Of a stretch of 64,000 nucleotides of DNA, positions 8,911-18,303 are shown piece by piece. A program made the translations under genes and the position numbers. The number at the start of each line of letters is the position of its first letter. Positions within the stretch are counted from its first letter, which is position 1. The notes below the pieces were generated by a model that was not told the origin of the DNA, made no database searches, and worked only from the letters and a program-made list of their open reading frames with translations. This DNA comes from Noviherbaspirillum sedimenti (GTDB lineage Bacteria; Pseudomonadota; Gammaproteobacteria; Burkholderiales; Burkholderiaceae_D), in contig NZ_QYUQ01000002.1 of the NCBI RefSeq assembly GCF_003590835.1, positions 1,922,001 through 1,986,000 on the forward strand, read 5' to 3'.

Positions 8911-10563
8911 ATGCAATGGCCCACCCATGAAGTCACCAACCAGGTACCGGACTTGCGCGACTATGACCTGTTCGCCAGCGATCTCGCCCTGTGCGAAGGT
9001 GTACGGCGCGAAAATGCCGACTGGCACCTCGAGGAATTGCAGCGCCTGGGAATGGAGCTTGGACAGGGCCGCATCCTGCAACTGGGCGACCTCGCCAACC
9101 GCCATCTGCCCGAACTGCTGACACATGACCGCAACGGCTATCGCACCGACGTGGTCAGCTTCCATCCCAGCTGGCATCTGCTGCTGGCGCTGCTGCGGCG
9201 CGAAGGCCTGCACGCGCTGCCGTGGATATCGCCGCGCCCCGGCGCCCATGTCGCGCGCGCCGCCGGCTACTACATGCATGCCCAGGTCGAGGCAGGATCG
9301 TTGTGCCCGACCACCATGACCTTCGCGGCGATCCCCGTGCTGCAAAAGGAGCCGCGGCTGTTCGCGCAACTACAGGACAAACTCTATTCGCTGGAGCACG
9401 ACCCCCGCGACCTGCCGATTGCCGCCAAGAATTCGGTTTTGATCGGCATGGGCATGACTGAAAAACAGGGTGGCTCGGACGTACGCGCCAACACCACCAC
9501 GGCACGACCGGACGGCGCCGGCGGGCGTGGCGCGGATTACCTGATCACCGGCCATAAATGGTTTTTCTCGGCGCCGATGTGCGACGCCCACATGGTGCTG
9601 GCGCGCAGCGAAGGCGGCCTCTCCTGCTTTTTCGTGCCGCGCTGGCGCCCGGACGGCGGCAAGAACGCCGTGCTGGTGCAGCGCCTGAAGGACAAGCTGG
9701 GCAACCGTTCCAATTCGAGCGGCGAAGTCGAATTCCAGGATGCGCACGGCATCCTGGTCGGCGAGGAAGGCCGCGGCATCCCGACCATCCTCGAAATGGC
9801 CGGCTACACGCGCCTGGATTGCGTGATCGGCAGCGCCGGCCTGATGCGCCAGGCCTTTGCGCAGGCGGCGCACCATGCGCGCCACCGCAGCGCCTTCGGC
9901 AAGCCGTTGATCGAACAGCCGCTGATGCGCAATGTGCTGGCGGACCTGGCGCTGGAAAGCGAAGCTGCCACCCTGCTGATGCTGCGCCTGGCGGCCGCCT
10001 TCGATGCCGCCGACAATTCCGCCGACGACCCGCTGGAGCGCGCCTGGCGTCGCATCATGACGCCGGCCGCGAAGTTCTGGATCTGCAAGCGCGCGCTGGA
10101 ATTTTGCGGCGAATGCATGGAAGTCTGGGGCGGCAATGGCTATGTCGAAACCGGGCCGATGGCGCGCCTGTACCGCGAAGCGCCGGTCAATTCAATCTGG
10201 GAAGGTTCCGGCAACGTCATGTGCCTGGATGTGTTGCGCGCCATCGAGCGCGAACCCGACGGCTTTGCGCTGCTGCTGGAGGAACTGGAGCGTGCCGCGA
10301 CGCCTCCCGCCGTGCGCGCCCTGGTCGATGGCGTCAAGGACGACATGGCGACGCCGCCGCAGCAGCGCGAAATGCTGGCGCGCCGCTTCGTGCAGCAACT
10401 GGCGCTGGCGGCGCAATCCTGCCTGATGCTGCAGCATGCGCCGGCAGCGGTTGCGCAAGCCTTCATCGCCAGTCGCGGCGATGCCGCCTGCGGGCGCGTG
10501 TATGGCACCCTGGCGTCGACAACGCTGCAGGAAGAAATCCTCAGGCGCGCTTGGCCGGCCTGA
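8911..10563 (+). CDS. aidB: AidB-like acyl-CoA dehydrogenase family protein
   Basis: A 550-residue flavoprotein of the acyl-CoA dehydrogenase superfamily that resembles E. coli AidB, a protein of the adaptive response to alkylation damage that binds DNA and FAD. Matching AidB segments include AGSLCPTTMTFA (about 133), GMGMTEKQGGSDV (about 187), GHKWFFSAP, LKDKLGNRSNSS and NSIWEGSGNVMCLDVLRA (about 430). The start at 8911 is preceded by GGGGAGAG; an upstream in-frame ATG at 8842 lacks such a site. The last 23 bases overlap the convergent RND gene. No ada or alkB gene is nearby, so involvement in alkylation response is by homology only. Confidence 0.9.
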   Translation: MQWPTHEVTNQVPDLRDYDLFASDLALCEGVRRENADWHLEELQRLGMELGQGRILQLGDLANRHLPELLTHDRNGYRTDVVSFHPSWHLLLALLRREGLHALPWISPRPGAHVARAAGYYMHAQVEAGSLCPTTMTFAAIPVLQKEPRLFAQLQDKLYSLEHDPRDLPIAAKNSVLIGMGMTEKQGGSDVRANTTTARPDGAGGRGADYLITGHKWFFSAPMCDAHMVLARSEGGLSCFFVPRWRPDGGKNAVLVQRLKDKLGNRSNSSGEVEFQDAHGILVGEEGRGIPTILEMAGYTRLDCVIGSAGLMRQAFAQAAHHARHRSAFGKPLIEQPLMRNVLADLALESEAATLLMLRLAAAFDAADNSADDPLERAWRRIMTPAAKFWICKRALEFCGECMEVWGGNGYVETGPMARLYREAPVNSIWEGSGNVMCLDVLRAIEREPDGFALLLEELERAATPPAVRALVDGVKDDMATPPQQREMLARRFVQQLALAAQSCLMLQHAPAAVAQAFIASRGDAACGRVYGTLASTTLQEEILRRAWPA

Positions 10564-13500
10564 CGGCCGGCTCAGCCGGCAGCGTAGGCGCCAGCAGCTC
10601 CGGCGCCAGTTCCACCGGACCGGTGCCGCTGAAGCGGTCCAGGTACAGGTAAATCACCGGAGTGATGAACAGCGTGATGACCTGCGACATGAGCAGGCCG
10701 CCGACGATCGCCACGCCCAGCGGCTGGCGCAACTCGGCGCCGGCGCCCAGGCCGAAGGCGATCGGCAGCGCGCCCATCAGCGCCGCCAGCGTGGTCATCA
10801 TGATCGGCCGGAAACGCAACAGGCAGGCCGTGCGGATCGCCGCCACCGGCGCCATGCCCTGGCTGCGTTGCGCATCCAGCGCAAAGTCGATCATCATGAT
10901 GGCGTTTTTCTTGACGATACCGATCAGCATCAGGATGCCGATGGTGGCAATCAGGGTCAGTTCGAACCCGAACAGGGAAAGTGCCAGCAAGGCGCCGATG
11001 GCCGCCGACGGCAGGCCCGCCAGGATCGTGATCGGATGAATATAGCTTTCATACAGCACCCCCAGCAGGATATAGATGACGGCGACCGCCAGCAGCAGCA
11101 AGGCCACCTGGCTGGTCTGCGACGACTGGAACACCGCGGCATCGCCGGCATACGAGGTGATCACGCTGGCCGGCATGCCCAGCTCGGCCTTGATTTCGGC
11201 AATCCTGGCGCTGGCGTCGCCCAAGGGCACATCCGGCGCCAGGTTGAATGACACCGTGATCGCCTGCAACTGCCCCGCATGATTGACCGCGATCGGGCCG
11301 GCGGCACGCCGCACCGTCGCCACGCTCATCAGAGGCACCAGCACGCCGGTCTTGCTGCGCACATGGATATCTTTCAGGTCGGCCTCATCCTGGCGGCCCG
11401 ATCCTTCGCTTTGCAGGATCACCTGGTAGCTGTTGCTGCTGGTGAAAATGGTCGATACCTGCCGCTCGCCATACGCGCTGTAGAGCGCTGTGCGGATGTC
11501 CTGGATGCCGACGCCGGCCTGGTTGGCGCGATCGCGGTCGATATCCACCATCGCTTCCAGCCCCTTCAGTTGCGAATCGCTGGTCACGTCGCGAAAAATC
11601 GGTTCGGCGCGCATACGCTCCTGCAGCCGCTCGGCCCAGACGTTCAATTCATCGGCGCGCACACTTTGCAGCACATACTGGAACTGGCTCTTGCTGGCAC
11701 GGCCGCCCAGGCGCAGGTTCTGTACCGGCGTCAGGTAGATCGACAGGCCCGGTATGGCGCCGATCTTGCGTCGCATCTGTTCCAGCACACGATCCATCGA
11801 TTCACGTTCGCTGCGCGGCTTCAAGCCAATGAAAATCCTGCCGGAATCGCTGCCGCTCACGCGCGAGGAAACGGTGGCGACATTCGGGTCGTTCAGCATG
11901 ACATCCGACGCCGCATTGACCAGCGCCACCATCACCGGATAGGAGGCATCCTGCGGCCCCTCCACCACGGCGGAAATCTGGCCGATGTCTTCGCTGGGGA
12001 AAAAACCTTTCGGCATGCTCTGGAACAGCCAGGCAGTCAGGGCAAAGGTGGACAACGCCACCGTCAGCGTGAAGCGCCGGTGCCGCAGGCACCAGTCCAG
12101 GCCCCTGGCATAGGCATTCAGGACGGCATGGAACAGCTTTTCAAACGAGCGGCTGAGCCAGTTTTCCTTTTTGTGCCCATCATGCTTTTCATGCCGCAGG
12201 TAGCGGCTGCACAACAATGGCACCAGCGTCAGCGACACCACGGCCGACACCAGCACCGCCAGCGACACCACGGCGGCGAATTCATGGAACATCAGGCCGA
12301 TCACGCCCGGCATGTAAAAGATAGGAATGAATACCGCCACCAGCGAAATCGAAATCGAGACGATGGTAAAGCCGACTTCGCGCGAGCCCTTCAATGCAGC
12401 GGCCAGCGGCTCCATGCCATCCTCCATATGGCGCACGATGTTTTCCAGCATCACGATCGCGTCATCCACCACCAGGCCGACCGCAATCGTGATGCCGAGC
12501 AGGGAAATATTGTTCAGGCTGTAGCCCAGCCAGTGCATCAGGGCAAAACAGCCGATCAGCGAAATCGGCAGCGACAGCACCGGGATGATGGTGGCCGACA
12601 GGCGCTTCAGGAACAGGAAGATCACCATGATCACCAGCGCGATCGTCAACACCAGCGTGAGCTTGACGTCATGGATCGCTTCGCGGATCGACACCGAGCG
12701 GTCGTTCAGGACCCGGATATCGACCGAGGCCGGCATCTGCGCCTTGAATTGCGGCAGCCTGGCGATGACTTCATCGACCACGGCAACCGTATTGGCGTTC
12801 GGCTGGCGCTGCACGCCCAGGGTGATCGACGGCTCGCCATTGGCCCAGCTGCCGCTCTTGGCCGATTCCACGCTATCCTCGACATCAGCCACATCCCGCA
12901 GGCGCATCGGCACGCCGTTGCGGCTGGCGATCACCAGATTGCCGAACGCCTCGGCATTCAGCAATTGCCGGTTCGCCTGCAAGGTCAGGCTCTGGCGCGG
13001 GCCGTCCAGCACCCCGACTGGCGTATTGGCGTTGGCGGCGCGAATCGCCGCCGCCAGCTCATCCATGGTCATGTTGCGCGCAGCCAGTTCATCGGCACGC
13101 GCATTGATCCGCACCGCATAGCGGCGCTGGCCGAACACCGACACCTGCGCCACGCCGTCGATGGTCGACAGCGACGGCGAAATCAGGTTTTCGGCGTAAT
13201 CGTTCAGTTCCGACAGAGACATGGACGGCGAAGTCAGCACCACCAGCAGCACCGACTGGTCGGCCGGATTGACCTTGCGGTAGGCTGGCAATGACGTCAC
13301 TTCCTCGGGCAGGCTGCGCTGCGCGCGCAGCAAGGCCGCCTGCACATCGACGGCGGCAGCGTCGATGTCGCGGTCTTCATTGAATTCCAGCGTGATCGAG
13401 GTGCTGCCGCGGGTATTGGCCGAGCTGATGGTAGCCAGCCCGGCGATGGTCGAAAACTGTTTTTCCAGCGGGGTTGCCACCGACGCCGCCATGATTTCGG

Positions 13501-13666
13501 GACTGGCGCCCGGCAGCGAAGCGGTAACATTGATGATCGGCGTGTTATAGCTGGGCAGCGCAGAAATCGGCAGGCCAACATAGGCGAACAGGCCAACCAC
13601 GACGACCGCGATGGAGAGCAGCACGGTCATGACCGGACGGCGGATGCAGAGTTCGGAAATATTCAC
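10541..13666 (-). CDS. RND-family multidrug efflux transporter, inner membrane permease
   Basis: This 1041-residue protein is a hydrophobe/amphiphile efflux RND pump of the AcrB/MdtB-MdtC type, a proton-driven trimer in the inner membrane. It begins MNISELCIRRPVMTVLL with the first membrane helix, carries two large periplasmic loops and the proton-relay Asp pair in GITIAVGLVVDDAIVMLEN near residue 405. The second half repeats the topology, with GIVKKNAIMMIDFAL near 925. The adaptor gene lies 32 bases upstream in the same orientation, so the two form an operon. No outer-membrane channel gene is present, so an unlinked TolC/OprM-type partner is expected. The 3' end overlaps aidB by 23 bases on the opposite strand. 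Confidence 0.95.
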   Translation of the reverse strand: MNISELCIRRPVMTVLLSIAVVVVGLFAYVGLPISALPSYNTPIINVTASLPGASPEIMAASVATPLEKQFSTIAGLATISSANTRGSTSITLEFNEDRDIDAAAVDVQAALLRAQRSLPEEVTSLPAYRKVNPADQSVLLVVLTSPSMSLSELNDYAENLISPSLSTIDGVAQVSVFGQRRYAVRINARADELAARNMTMDELAAAIRAANANTPVGVLDGPRQSLTLQANRQLLNAEAFGNLVIASRNGVPMRLRDVADVEDSVESAKSGSWANGEPSITLGVQRQPNANTVAVVDEVIARLPQFKAQMPASVDIRVLNDRSVSIREAIHDVKLTLVLTIALVIMVIFLFLKRLSATIIPVLSLPISLIGCFALMHWLGYSLNNISLLGITIAVGLVVDDAIVMLENIVRHMEDGMEPLAAALKGSREVGFTIVSISISLVAVFIPIFYMPGVIGLMFHEFAAVVSLAVLVSAVVSLTLVPLLCSRYLRHEKHDGHKKENWLSRSFEKLFHAVLNAYARGLDWCLRHRRFTLTVALSTFALTAWLFQSMPKGFFPSEDIGQISAVVEGPQDASYPVMVALVNAASDVMLNDPNVATVSSRVSGSDSGRIFIGLKPRSERESMDRVLEQMRRKIGAIPGLSIYLTPVQNLRLGGRASKSQFQYVLQSVRADELNVWAERLQERMRAEPIFRDVTSDSQLKGLEAMVDIDRDRANQAGVGIQDIRTALYSAYGERQVSTIFTSSNSYQVILQSEGSGRQDEADLKDIHVRSKTGVLVPLMSVATVRRAAGPIAVNHAGQLQAITVSFNLAPDVPLGDASARIAEIKAELGMPASVITSYAGDAAVFQSSQTSQVALLLLAVAVIYILLGVLYESYIHPITILAGLPSAAIGALLALSLFGFELTLIATIGILMLIGIVKKNAIMMIDFALDAQRSQGMAPVAAIRTACLLRFRPIMMTTLAALMGALPIAFGLGAGAELRQPLGVAIVGGLLMSQVITLFITPVIYLYLDRFSGTGPVELAPELLAPTLPAEPAVRPAKRA

Positions 13667-13698
13667 GGTTCGATCGGCTTCGTTTCAACATCCGCCTG

Positions 13699-14862
13699 TC
13701 AGGCGGCGTCCTTTTGCACACGCGCAGCGCCGCTCGCGCCCTGCCCTTTTTTTGCACCGGCTTCCTGTATCTTGCTGCCGGGGCGCAGGTTTTGTGTTCC
13801 TTCGACCACAACCCGCGCACCGGCGTTCAATCCCGCCACGGCAGCTTCTCCCTGCGCAATCGTCAGCACCTCGACGTTCTGCGGCTTGACAGTATCATCC
13901 GGCTGCACCACGTAGACGAATTTGTCCACCGGCCCGGTGACGATTGCCTGCGCCGGCACCACCACCGCGTCGGGCAGCGTGCGCGCCACCAGCCGCACAC
14001 TGACATAGGTGCCCGGCCACATCCGGCGGTCCTGGTTGGGGAACTGCGCCTTCATGCGGATGGTGCCGGTCTGTGCATCTGCGGCATTGTCGATGAAATA
14101 CAGCGTGCCACCGACCTCCTGGCCGCCTGCCAGCTGCGCCCGCACCGGCGCTGCGCCATCCGGGTAACTGGCGCGGATATGCTGCAGTTCCCGTTCCGCC
14201 AGCGAAAAACTGACTGCAATCGGGTCAAGCTGGACAATCGACACCATCGGATCGCCGCCGGGTTGTGCCAGGCTGCCCGGCCGCACACTGATCGCGCCCA
14301 GGCGGCCGCCGATGCTGGCACTGATCTTGTTATGGCTTAATGCAACGCTGCTGGACTGGATCGCCGCCTGGTCACCCCTGACCGTGCTGCGCAAGGCTGC
14401 CACCCGGCTTGCCGCGGTATCGACCACGGCTTGCGAAACAAAATTTCTGGCCAGTAGTTCCTGGTTGCGCTTGAGCGCTGCCTCAGCCTCTACGAGGTCA
14501 GCGCGGTTTTTCGCCATTTGTGCCTGGGCGTTTTCGACGCCGGCCAGATCGCTGCGGGCATCCAGCGTAAACAATAATTGCCCGGCCTTGACCTCCTGCC
14601 CTTCCCGGACATGCACGCTGCGCACAATGTTCTGGATTTGCGGACGTACATCGACGGTATTGAGCGCGGAGACATACCCATTGGCCTGGATCGTGACAGG
14701 AATCGACTTTTGCTGCGCCAGCACGCTTTTGACGATTTGCACCGGGGTACGCGGCTTTTGCACCTGCGCTTCCGGCTTGCGTTGCCAAATGAAATAAGCG
14801 ACGCCGGCGACTGCGGCGAGAACGAGTACTGCGGCAATGAACTGCTTTCGTGTCACATGCAT
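13699..14862 (-). CDS. RND efflux periplasmic adaptor (membrane fusion protein)
   Basis: A 387-residue MdtA/AcrA-type adaptor that links the inner membrane pump to an outer membrane channel. It starts with a short N-terminal membrane anchor (FIAAVLVLAAVAGVAYFIW), followed by a lipoyl-like half (VREGQEVKAGQLLFTLDARS), a predicted alpha-hairpin (about 105-165), the second lipoyl half and beta-barrel (QLDPIAVSFSLAERELQ) and a membrane-proximal domain (about 290-360). The C-terminal tail is Lys/Gly/Ala-rich. No lipobox cysteine is visible, so the anchor is probably an uncleaved helix. It is the first gene of the two-gene efflux operon. Confidence 0.94.
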   Translation of the reverse strand: MHVTRKQFIAAVLVLAAVAGVAYFIWQRKPEAQVQKPRTPVQIVKSVLAQQKSIPVTIQANGYVSALNTVDVRPQIQNIVRSVHVREGQEVKAGQLLFTLDARSDLAGVENAQAQMAKNRADLVEAEAALKRNQELLARNFVSQAVVDTAASRVAALRSTVRGDQAAIQSSSVALSHNKISASIGGRLGAISVRPGSLAQPGGDPMVSIVQLDPIAVSFSLAERELQHIRASYPDGAAPVRAQLAGGQEVGGTLYFIDNAADAQTGTIRMKAQFPNQDRRMWPGTYVSVRLVARTLPDAVVVPAQAIVTGPVDKFVYVVQPDDTVKPQNVEVLTIAQGEAAVAGLNAGARVVVEGTQNLRPGSKIQEAGAKKGQGASGAARVQKDAA

Positions 14863-15049
14863 ACCAGAGAGAGGAGATGGGTGGGCCTAAAATGATTCAA
14901 GGCAAAATAATAGTACTAGATGCCCAAGATTGCTGCCAGCAATCAGCCTTGATCGAAAAACCCGATAGAGGATACTGGCACCTGGCCGGCAACTGCCAAA
15001 AATGGAAGCTTGCGGCAGGATAACGGAAGAATATGACAGGGAAAAGAAA

Positions 15050-15145
15050 GGCGAGCCTTGTCTGCGGCACTTGTGGGGATCGGCTGTGGCTGCTTCGTTC
15101 CCGACCTGACCAGATTGACCAAGCCACAATGCGCAGGGGCCCGCC
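15050..15145 (-). ncRNA. ffs: 4.5S RNA of the signal recognition particle
   Basis: Read on the minus strand the segment contains GGTCAGGTCGGGAACGAAGC, matching the conserved SRP RNA apical loop and Ffh-binding region (E. coli GGTCAGGTCCGGAAGGAAGC). The flanking arms pair over a long hairpin: GGCGGGCC at the 5' end with GGCTCGCC at the 3' end, and TTGTGG with CCACAA. The molecule is about 96 nt, right for the small proteobacterial form. A TAAAAT -10 box lies at 15152-15157, and a T-rich stretch follows the 3' end, as expected for a short independent transcript. The RNA guides membrane protein targeting with Ffh. Confidence 0.93.
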
Positions 15146-15226
15146 GAGCGCATTTTACCAGCAAAGCCAGGACTGCACCTGGCAATTTGCACTTGCGCCG
15201 ATGCTGCAGGACTGTACTCCGTCCAA

Positions 15227-16771
15227 TCAGATGCCCAGGTCCTGCCAGATGGCATCCACCCGTGCCTTCACTTCGTCGGTCATGGCAATCGTCCGGCCCC
15301 ACTCCCGACTGGTTTCCCCCGGCCACTTGTTGGTCGCATCGATGCCCATCTTGCTGCCCAGGCCGCTGACTGGCGAAGCGAAATCCAGGTAATCAATCGG
15401 CGTCTGGTCCACCAGGGTGGTATCGCGCACCGGATCGACCCGGGTGGTGATGGCCCAGATGACTTCCTTCCAATCGCGAATGTTCACATCCTCGTCCACC
15501 ACCACAATGAACTTGGTATACATGAACTGGCGCAAAAAACTCCACACCCCGAACATGACGCGCTTGGCGTGGCCGGGATAGGATTTTTTCATCTGCACCA
15601 CCGCCATGCGGTAGCTGCAGCCTTCCGGCGGCAGATAGAAATCGGTAATTTCCGAGAACTGCTTTTGCAGCAGCGGGACAAATACCTCGTTCAGGGCTAC
15701 GCCGAGAACGGCAGGCTCATCCGGCGGCTTGCCAGTATAGGTGGAATGATAGATCGGATCGCGCCGCATGGTGATGCGATCGATGGTAAACACCGGGAAC
15801 CAGTCCTGCTCATTGTAATAGCCGGTGTGATCGCCAAATGGCCCTTCCAGGGCCATTTCGTAACCATTGACCGGACGGGGGGGCACGTTAGTGCCCTCCT
15901 GTCCCTCGAGGGCGTGTTCGTAGCCGCTCGGATGCGCCGCATCCGGATAGATGTGCCCTTCCAGCACGATCTCGGCCGACGCCGGCACTCGCAGTTCGCT
16001 GCCGAGCGCCTTGACCAGTTCGGTGCGGCTGCCACGCAGCAAGCCGGCGAACTGGTATTCCGACAAGCTGTCCGGCACCGGCGTGACTGCGCCCAATATC
16101 GTCGCCGGATCGGCCCCGAGCGCCACCGCGACGGGGTACGGTTTGCCGGGATGGGCAATCGCATGTTCGCGAAAATCGAGCGCGCCGCCGCGATGCGCCA
16201 GCCAGCGCATGATGACCTTGTTGCGTGCCAAAACCTGCTGGCGGTAAATGCCAAGATTTTGCCGCTTCTTGTGCGGCCCTTTCGTAATCACCAGCCCCCA
16301 GGTAATCAGAGGCGCGATATCGCCCGGCCAGCAATGCTGGATCGGCAGCTTCGCCAGATCGACATCATTGCCTTCCCAGACGATGTCCTGGCAAGGTGCC
16401 GAGCGCGACTCCTTCGGCGCCATATCCCACAAGGCCTTGAGCAAGGAGCCCAGGCCCAGGGCATCCTTGAATCCCTTGGGCGGTTCCGGCTCTTTCAGGC
16501 TCGCTAGCAACTGGCCGATACGGCGCAACTCGCTGACATCCTGCGCGCCCATGCCCAGCGCGACCCGGCGCGGCGTGCCGAACAGATTGGCCAGCACCGG
16601 CATGGTGTGCCCCGTCGGATGCTCGAACAGCAGCGCAGGACCACCCGCGCGCAAGGTGCGGTCGCACACCTCGGTCATTTCCAGATGCGGCGAAACGGGA
16701 TGCCCGACGCGCTTGAGCTCGCCGATTGCTTGCAACTGCTTAATAAAATCGCGCAAATCTGTATATTTCAT
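15227..16771 (-). CDS. ubiD: 4-hydroxy-3-polyprenylbenzoate decarboxylase UbiD
   Basis: UbiD decarboxylates the polyprenyl-4-hydroxybenzoate intermediate of ubiquinone synthesis using prenylated FMN made by UbiX. The 514-residue protein starts [20 protein letters not shown], with the usual N-terminal domain, the prFMN/metal-binding region around [20 protein letters not shown] (about 180) and the catalytic segment around [13 protein letters not shown] and [11 protein letters not shown] (about 265-315), which includes the conserved acidic residues. Length and start are normal. It lies alone between ffs and a divergent lytic transglycosylase gene, with an AT-rich region upstream that should hold its promoter. 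Confidence 0.96.
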   Translation of the reverse strand: MKYTDLRDFIKQLQAIGELKRVGHPVSPHLEMTEVCDRTLRAGGPALLFEHPTGHTMPVLANLFGTPRRVALGMGAQDVSELRRIGQLLASLKEPEPPKGFKDALGLGSLLKALWDMAPKESRSAPCQDIVWEGNDVDLAKLPIQHCWPGDIAPLITWGLVITKGPHKKRQNLGIYRQQVLARNKVIMRWLAHRGGALDFREHAIAHPGKPYPVAVALGADPATILGAVTPVPDSLSEYQFAGLLRGSRTELVKALGSELRVPASAEIVLEGHIYPDAAHPSGYEHALEGQEGTNVPPRPVNGYEMALEGPFGDHTGYYNEQDWFPVFTIDRITMRRDPIYHSTYTGKPPDEPAVLGVALNEVFVPLLQKQFSEITDFYLPPEGCSYRMAVVQMKKSYPGHAKRVMFGVWSFLRQFMYTKFIVVVDEDVNIRDWKEVIWAITTRVDPVRDTTLVDQTPIDYLDFASPVSGLGSKMGIDATNKWPGETSREWGRTIAMTDEVKARVDAIWQDLGI

Positions 16772-16903
16772 GTTTTTTTGTAAAGTTTTAAGCTCATGTT
16801 CAGTATCAAACTAAAACATCCAAGTCACTGTTTATATTCAATTTTGTTGCAGTGCAGCGCGATTCTATATATCAATAAGTTATTGATTTTAATTTTTATA
16901 TGA
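16772..16903. other. AT-rich divergent intergenic region
   Basis: This AT-rich spacer between ubiD and the lytic transglycosylase promoter has no open frame of interest. It presumably holds the ubiD promoter on the minus strand; no unambiguous -35/-10 pair was identified there. Confidence 0.5.
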
Positions 16904-16932
16904 TTGACTTGATATAAATCAGCCCCTACAAT
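16904..16932 (+). promoter_or_regulatory. Strong sigma-70 promoter upstream of the lytic transglycosylase
   Basis: TTGACT (16904-16909) and TACAAT (16927-16932) are separated by exactly 17 bases, each one mismatch from consensus. It would start transcription near 16939, about 310 bases before the coding region. Confidence 0.8.
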
Positions 16933-16938
16933 TCGCCT

Positions 16939-17250
16939 CACTTGAAGAGGAAGCAGCCTTACACAAGAACAAGTGCTGCAGAATAAACCAAATCAGTTCA
17001 CGGGGTTCGGGGCCCCACATGACATTTTAAGGAGTGTTGCCAAAGGCGTCAGCCTTCCCCCCGAAAAATTTGCCTGCCACTGGGTCCGGTGCCGCTTATA
17101 GCCGCCGCCAGCTGAAAACAGGCAAAATCGACCGTCTGACTTTGCGCCATGCATAGTCAGACGATGTTTCTGATTGACGGCGTTGACAGGAATCAGTCCG
17201 GGCTTGCCCGGCGTGGGGACTGTTTGTGCCGTGACGATTCAGGAGAAGCA
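16939..17250 (+). promoter_or_regulatory. Long structured 5' leader of unknown type
   Basis: The predicted transcript begins with about 310 untranslated bases. Visible pairings are TTTGCCTG (17069-17076) with CAGGCAAA (17119-17126), an internal CACTG/CGGTG hairpin, and the perfect 9-bp pair CGTCTGACT (17133-17141) with AGTCAGACG (17155-17163). I could not match it to a known riboswitch or to 6S RNA. It may regulate the downstream gene or encode a separate small RNA. Confidence 0.5.
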
Positions 17251-18255
17251 ATGTTACATCGATTTATCCAGGCTGGAGGTATGCTCGGTCGCAAGACCGC
17301 CGACCAATCCGCCACAGTTGTCACCTCGCTCGCCCGCGCTACGCTGGGCGGCATCATGACCCTCGCCCATCATTCCCTGATGGTACTGGGCGTGGCCGCG
17401 ATCGCCGCGCTGACCTTGATGTTCGTCAAGCCGCACTTCACCGAGCATCTGAAAGCCCTGTCGCCGTTTGCGGCAAGTACGGTAGCGGCAAGCGCCGAGA
17501 TTGACGAAGTCGTTGTCAGTAAGGATGTCGGGCTGGCCATACCGATGGATACCCCGGCACAACCCTTTCGCCAGACAGCTGCGGGCAAGCCGGCAGCAGT
17601 GAAGCAACCGGCCAAAATCGACCTGGAAATCACGAAGGCATCCCTGTCGGATGAGCAAATGGTCGTTTCCCGCTGGATTTCACGCCGTTACCGGGTCGCG
17701 GCGGATGCCACCCACATGCTGGTATCGGAAGCCTACAAGAACGCCCACAAACTCCAGCTCGATCCGCTGCTGATCCTGGCGGTGGCCGCCATTGAATCCG
17801 GCTTTAATCCCTTCGCCGAAAGCGCCATGGGCGCGCAGGGCTTGATGCAGGTAATGTCCAAAGTGCATCGCGACAAGTTTCGCGAGCACGGCGGCCTCCA
17901 TGCGGCGCTGGATCCGGTTGCCAATATCAAGGTCGGCTCGGCGATTCTGAAAGATTATGTCAAGCAGGGTGGCTCAGTCGAAGCGGGCCTGAAGCGCTAC
18001 GTGGGTGCCGCCGCATTTGCCACCGATTCCGGTTATGGCGCACGGGTATTGGCTGAATACCGCCGGCTGCAAGCAGTGGCGGGCAAGTCCGCACCGGTGG
18101 TTTCCACAGTCGCCAGCAGCGCCGAGCCGAATTCGCCGGCCGAAGCCGTCTCCGCGCCGAAAAAGGCAGTGGCGGCGGAAGACAAGTCGGCAGCACTTGC
18201 CCCACACCACAAGATCGAATCCGAAAAGATTGCGGTAGCGGCTATCTCAGGCTAA
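17251..18255 (+). CDS. Lytic transglycosylase (SLT domain) with N-terminal membrane anchor
   Basis: A 334-residue protein predicted to cleave peptidoglycan glycan strands, forming 1,6-anhydro products. A membrane segment lies near residues 38-55 (LMVLGVAAIAALTLMFV). The SLT domain (about 150-270) shows the catalytic Glu in AIESGFNP followed by GAQGLMQVM, the Slt70-type motif. The C-terminal 65 residues are Ala/Ser-rich and probably disordered. I placed the start at 17251 because AGGAGAA lies 4 bases upstream; an upstream in-frame ATG at 17149 falls inside the structured leader. It has its own promoter and terminator, so it is monocistronic. Confidence 0.88.
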   Translation: MLHRFIQAGGMLGRKTADQSATVVTSLARATLGGIMTLAHHSLMVLGVAAIAALTLMFVKPHFTEHLKALSPFAASTVAASAEIDEVVVSKDVGLAIPMDTPAQPFRQTAAGKPAAVKQPAKIDLEITKASLSDEQMVVSRWISRRYRVAADATHMLVSEAYKNAHKLQLDPLLILAVAAIESGFNPFAESAMGAQGLMQVMSKVHRDKFREHGGLHAALDPVANIKVGSAILKDYVKQGGSVEAGLKRYVGAAAFATDSGYGARVLAEYRRLQAVAGKSAPVVSTVASSAEPNSPAEAVSAPKKAVAAEDKSAALAPHHKIESEKIAVAAISG

Positions 18256-18279
18256 GGCGCCCTGACTGGATTGCGAACT

Positions 18280-18303
18280 GGAGCCAGCCGGCTCCTTTTT
18301 TTA
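18280..18303 (+). terminator. Intrinsic terminator of the lytic transglycosylase gene
   Basis: GGAGCC (18280-18285) pairs with GGCTCC (18290-18295) and is followed by eight T. The T run touches the stop codon of the convergent aminotransferase gene at 18301. Confidence 0.85.

Noticed and set aside
11279..13294. 671-codon open frame opposite the RND pump gene
   Set aside because: His/Arg/Gln-rich shadow translation without any recognisable motif; the RND protein is complete on the other strand.
16939..17160. Possible 6S RNA or cyclic di-GMP riboswitch before the lytic transglycosylase
   Set aside because: Does not show the conserved bulge of 6S RNA or the GEMM core; left as an unknown leader.
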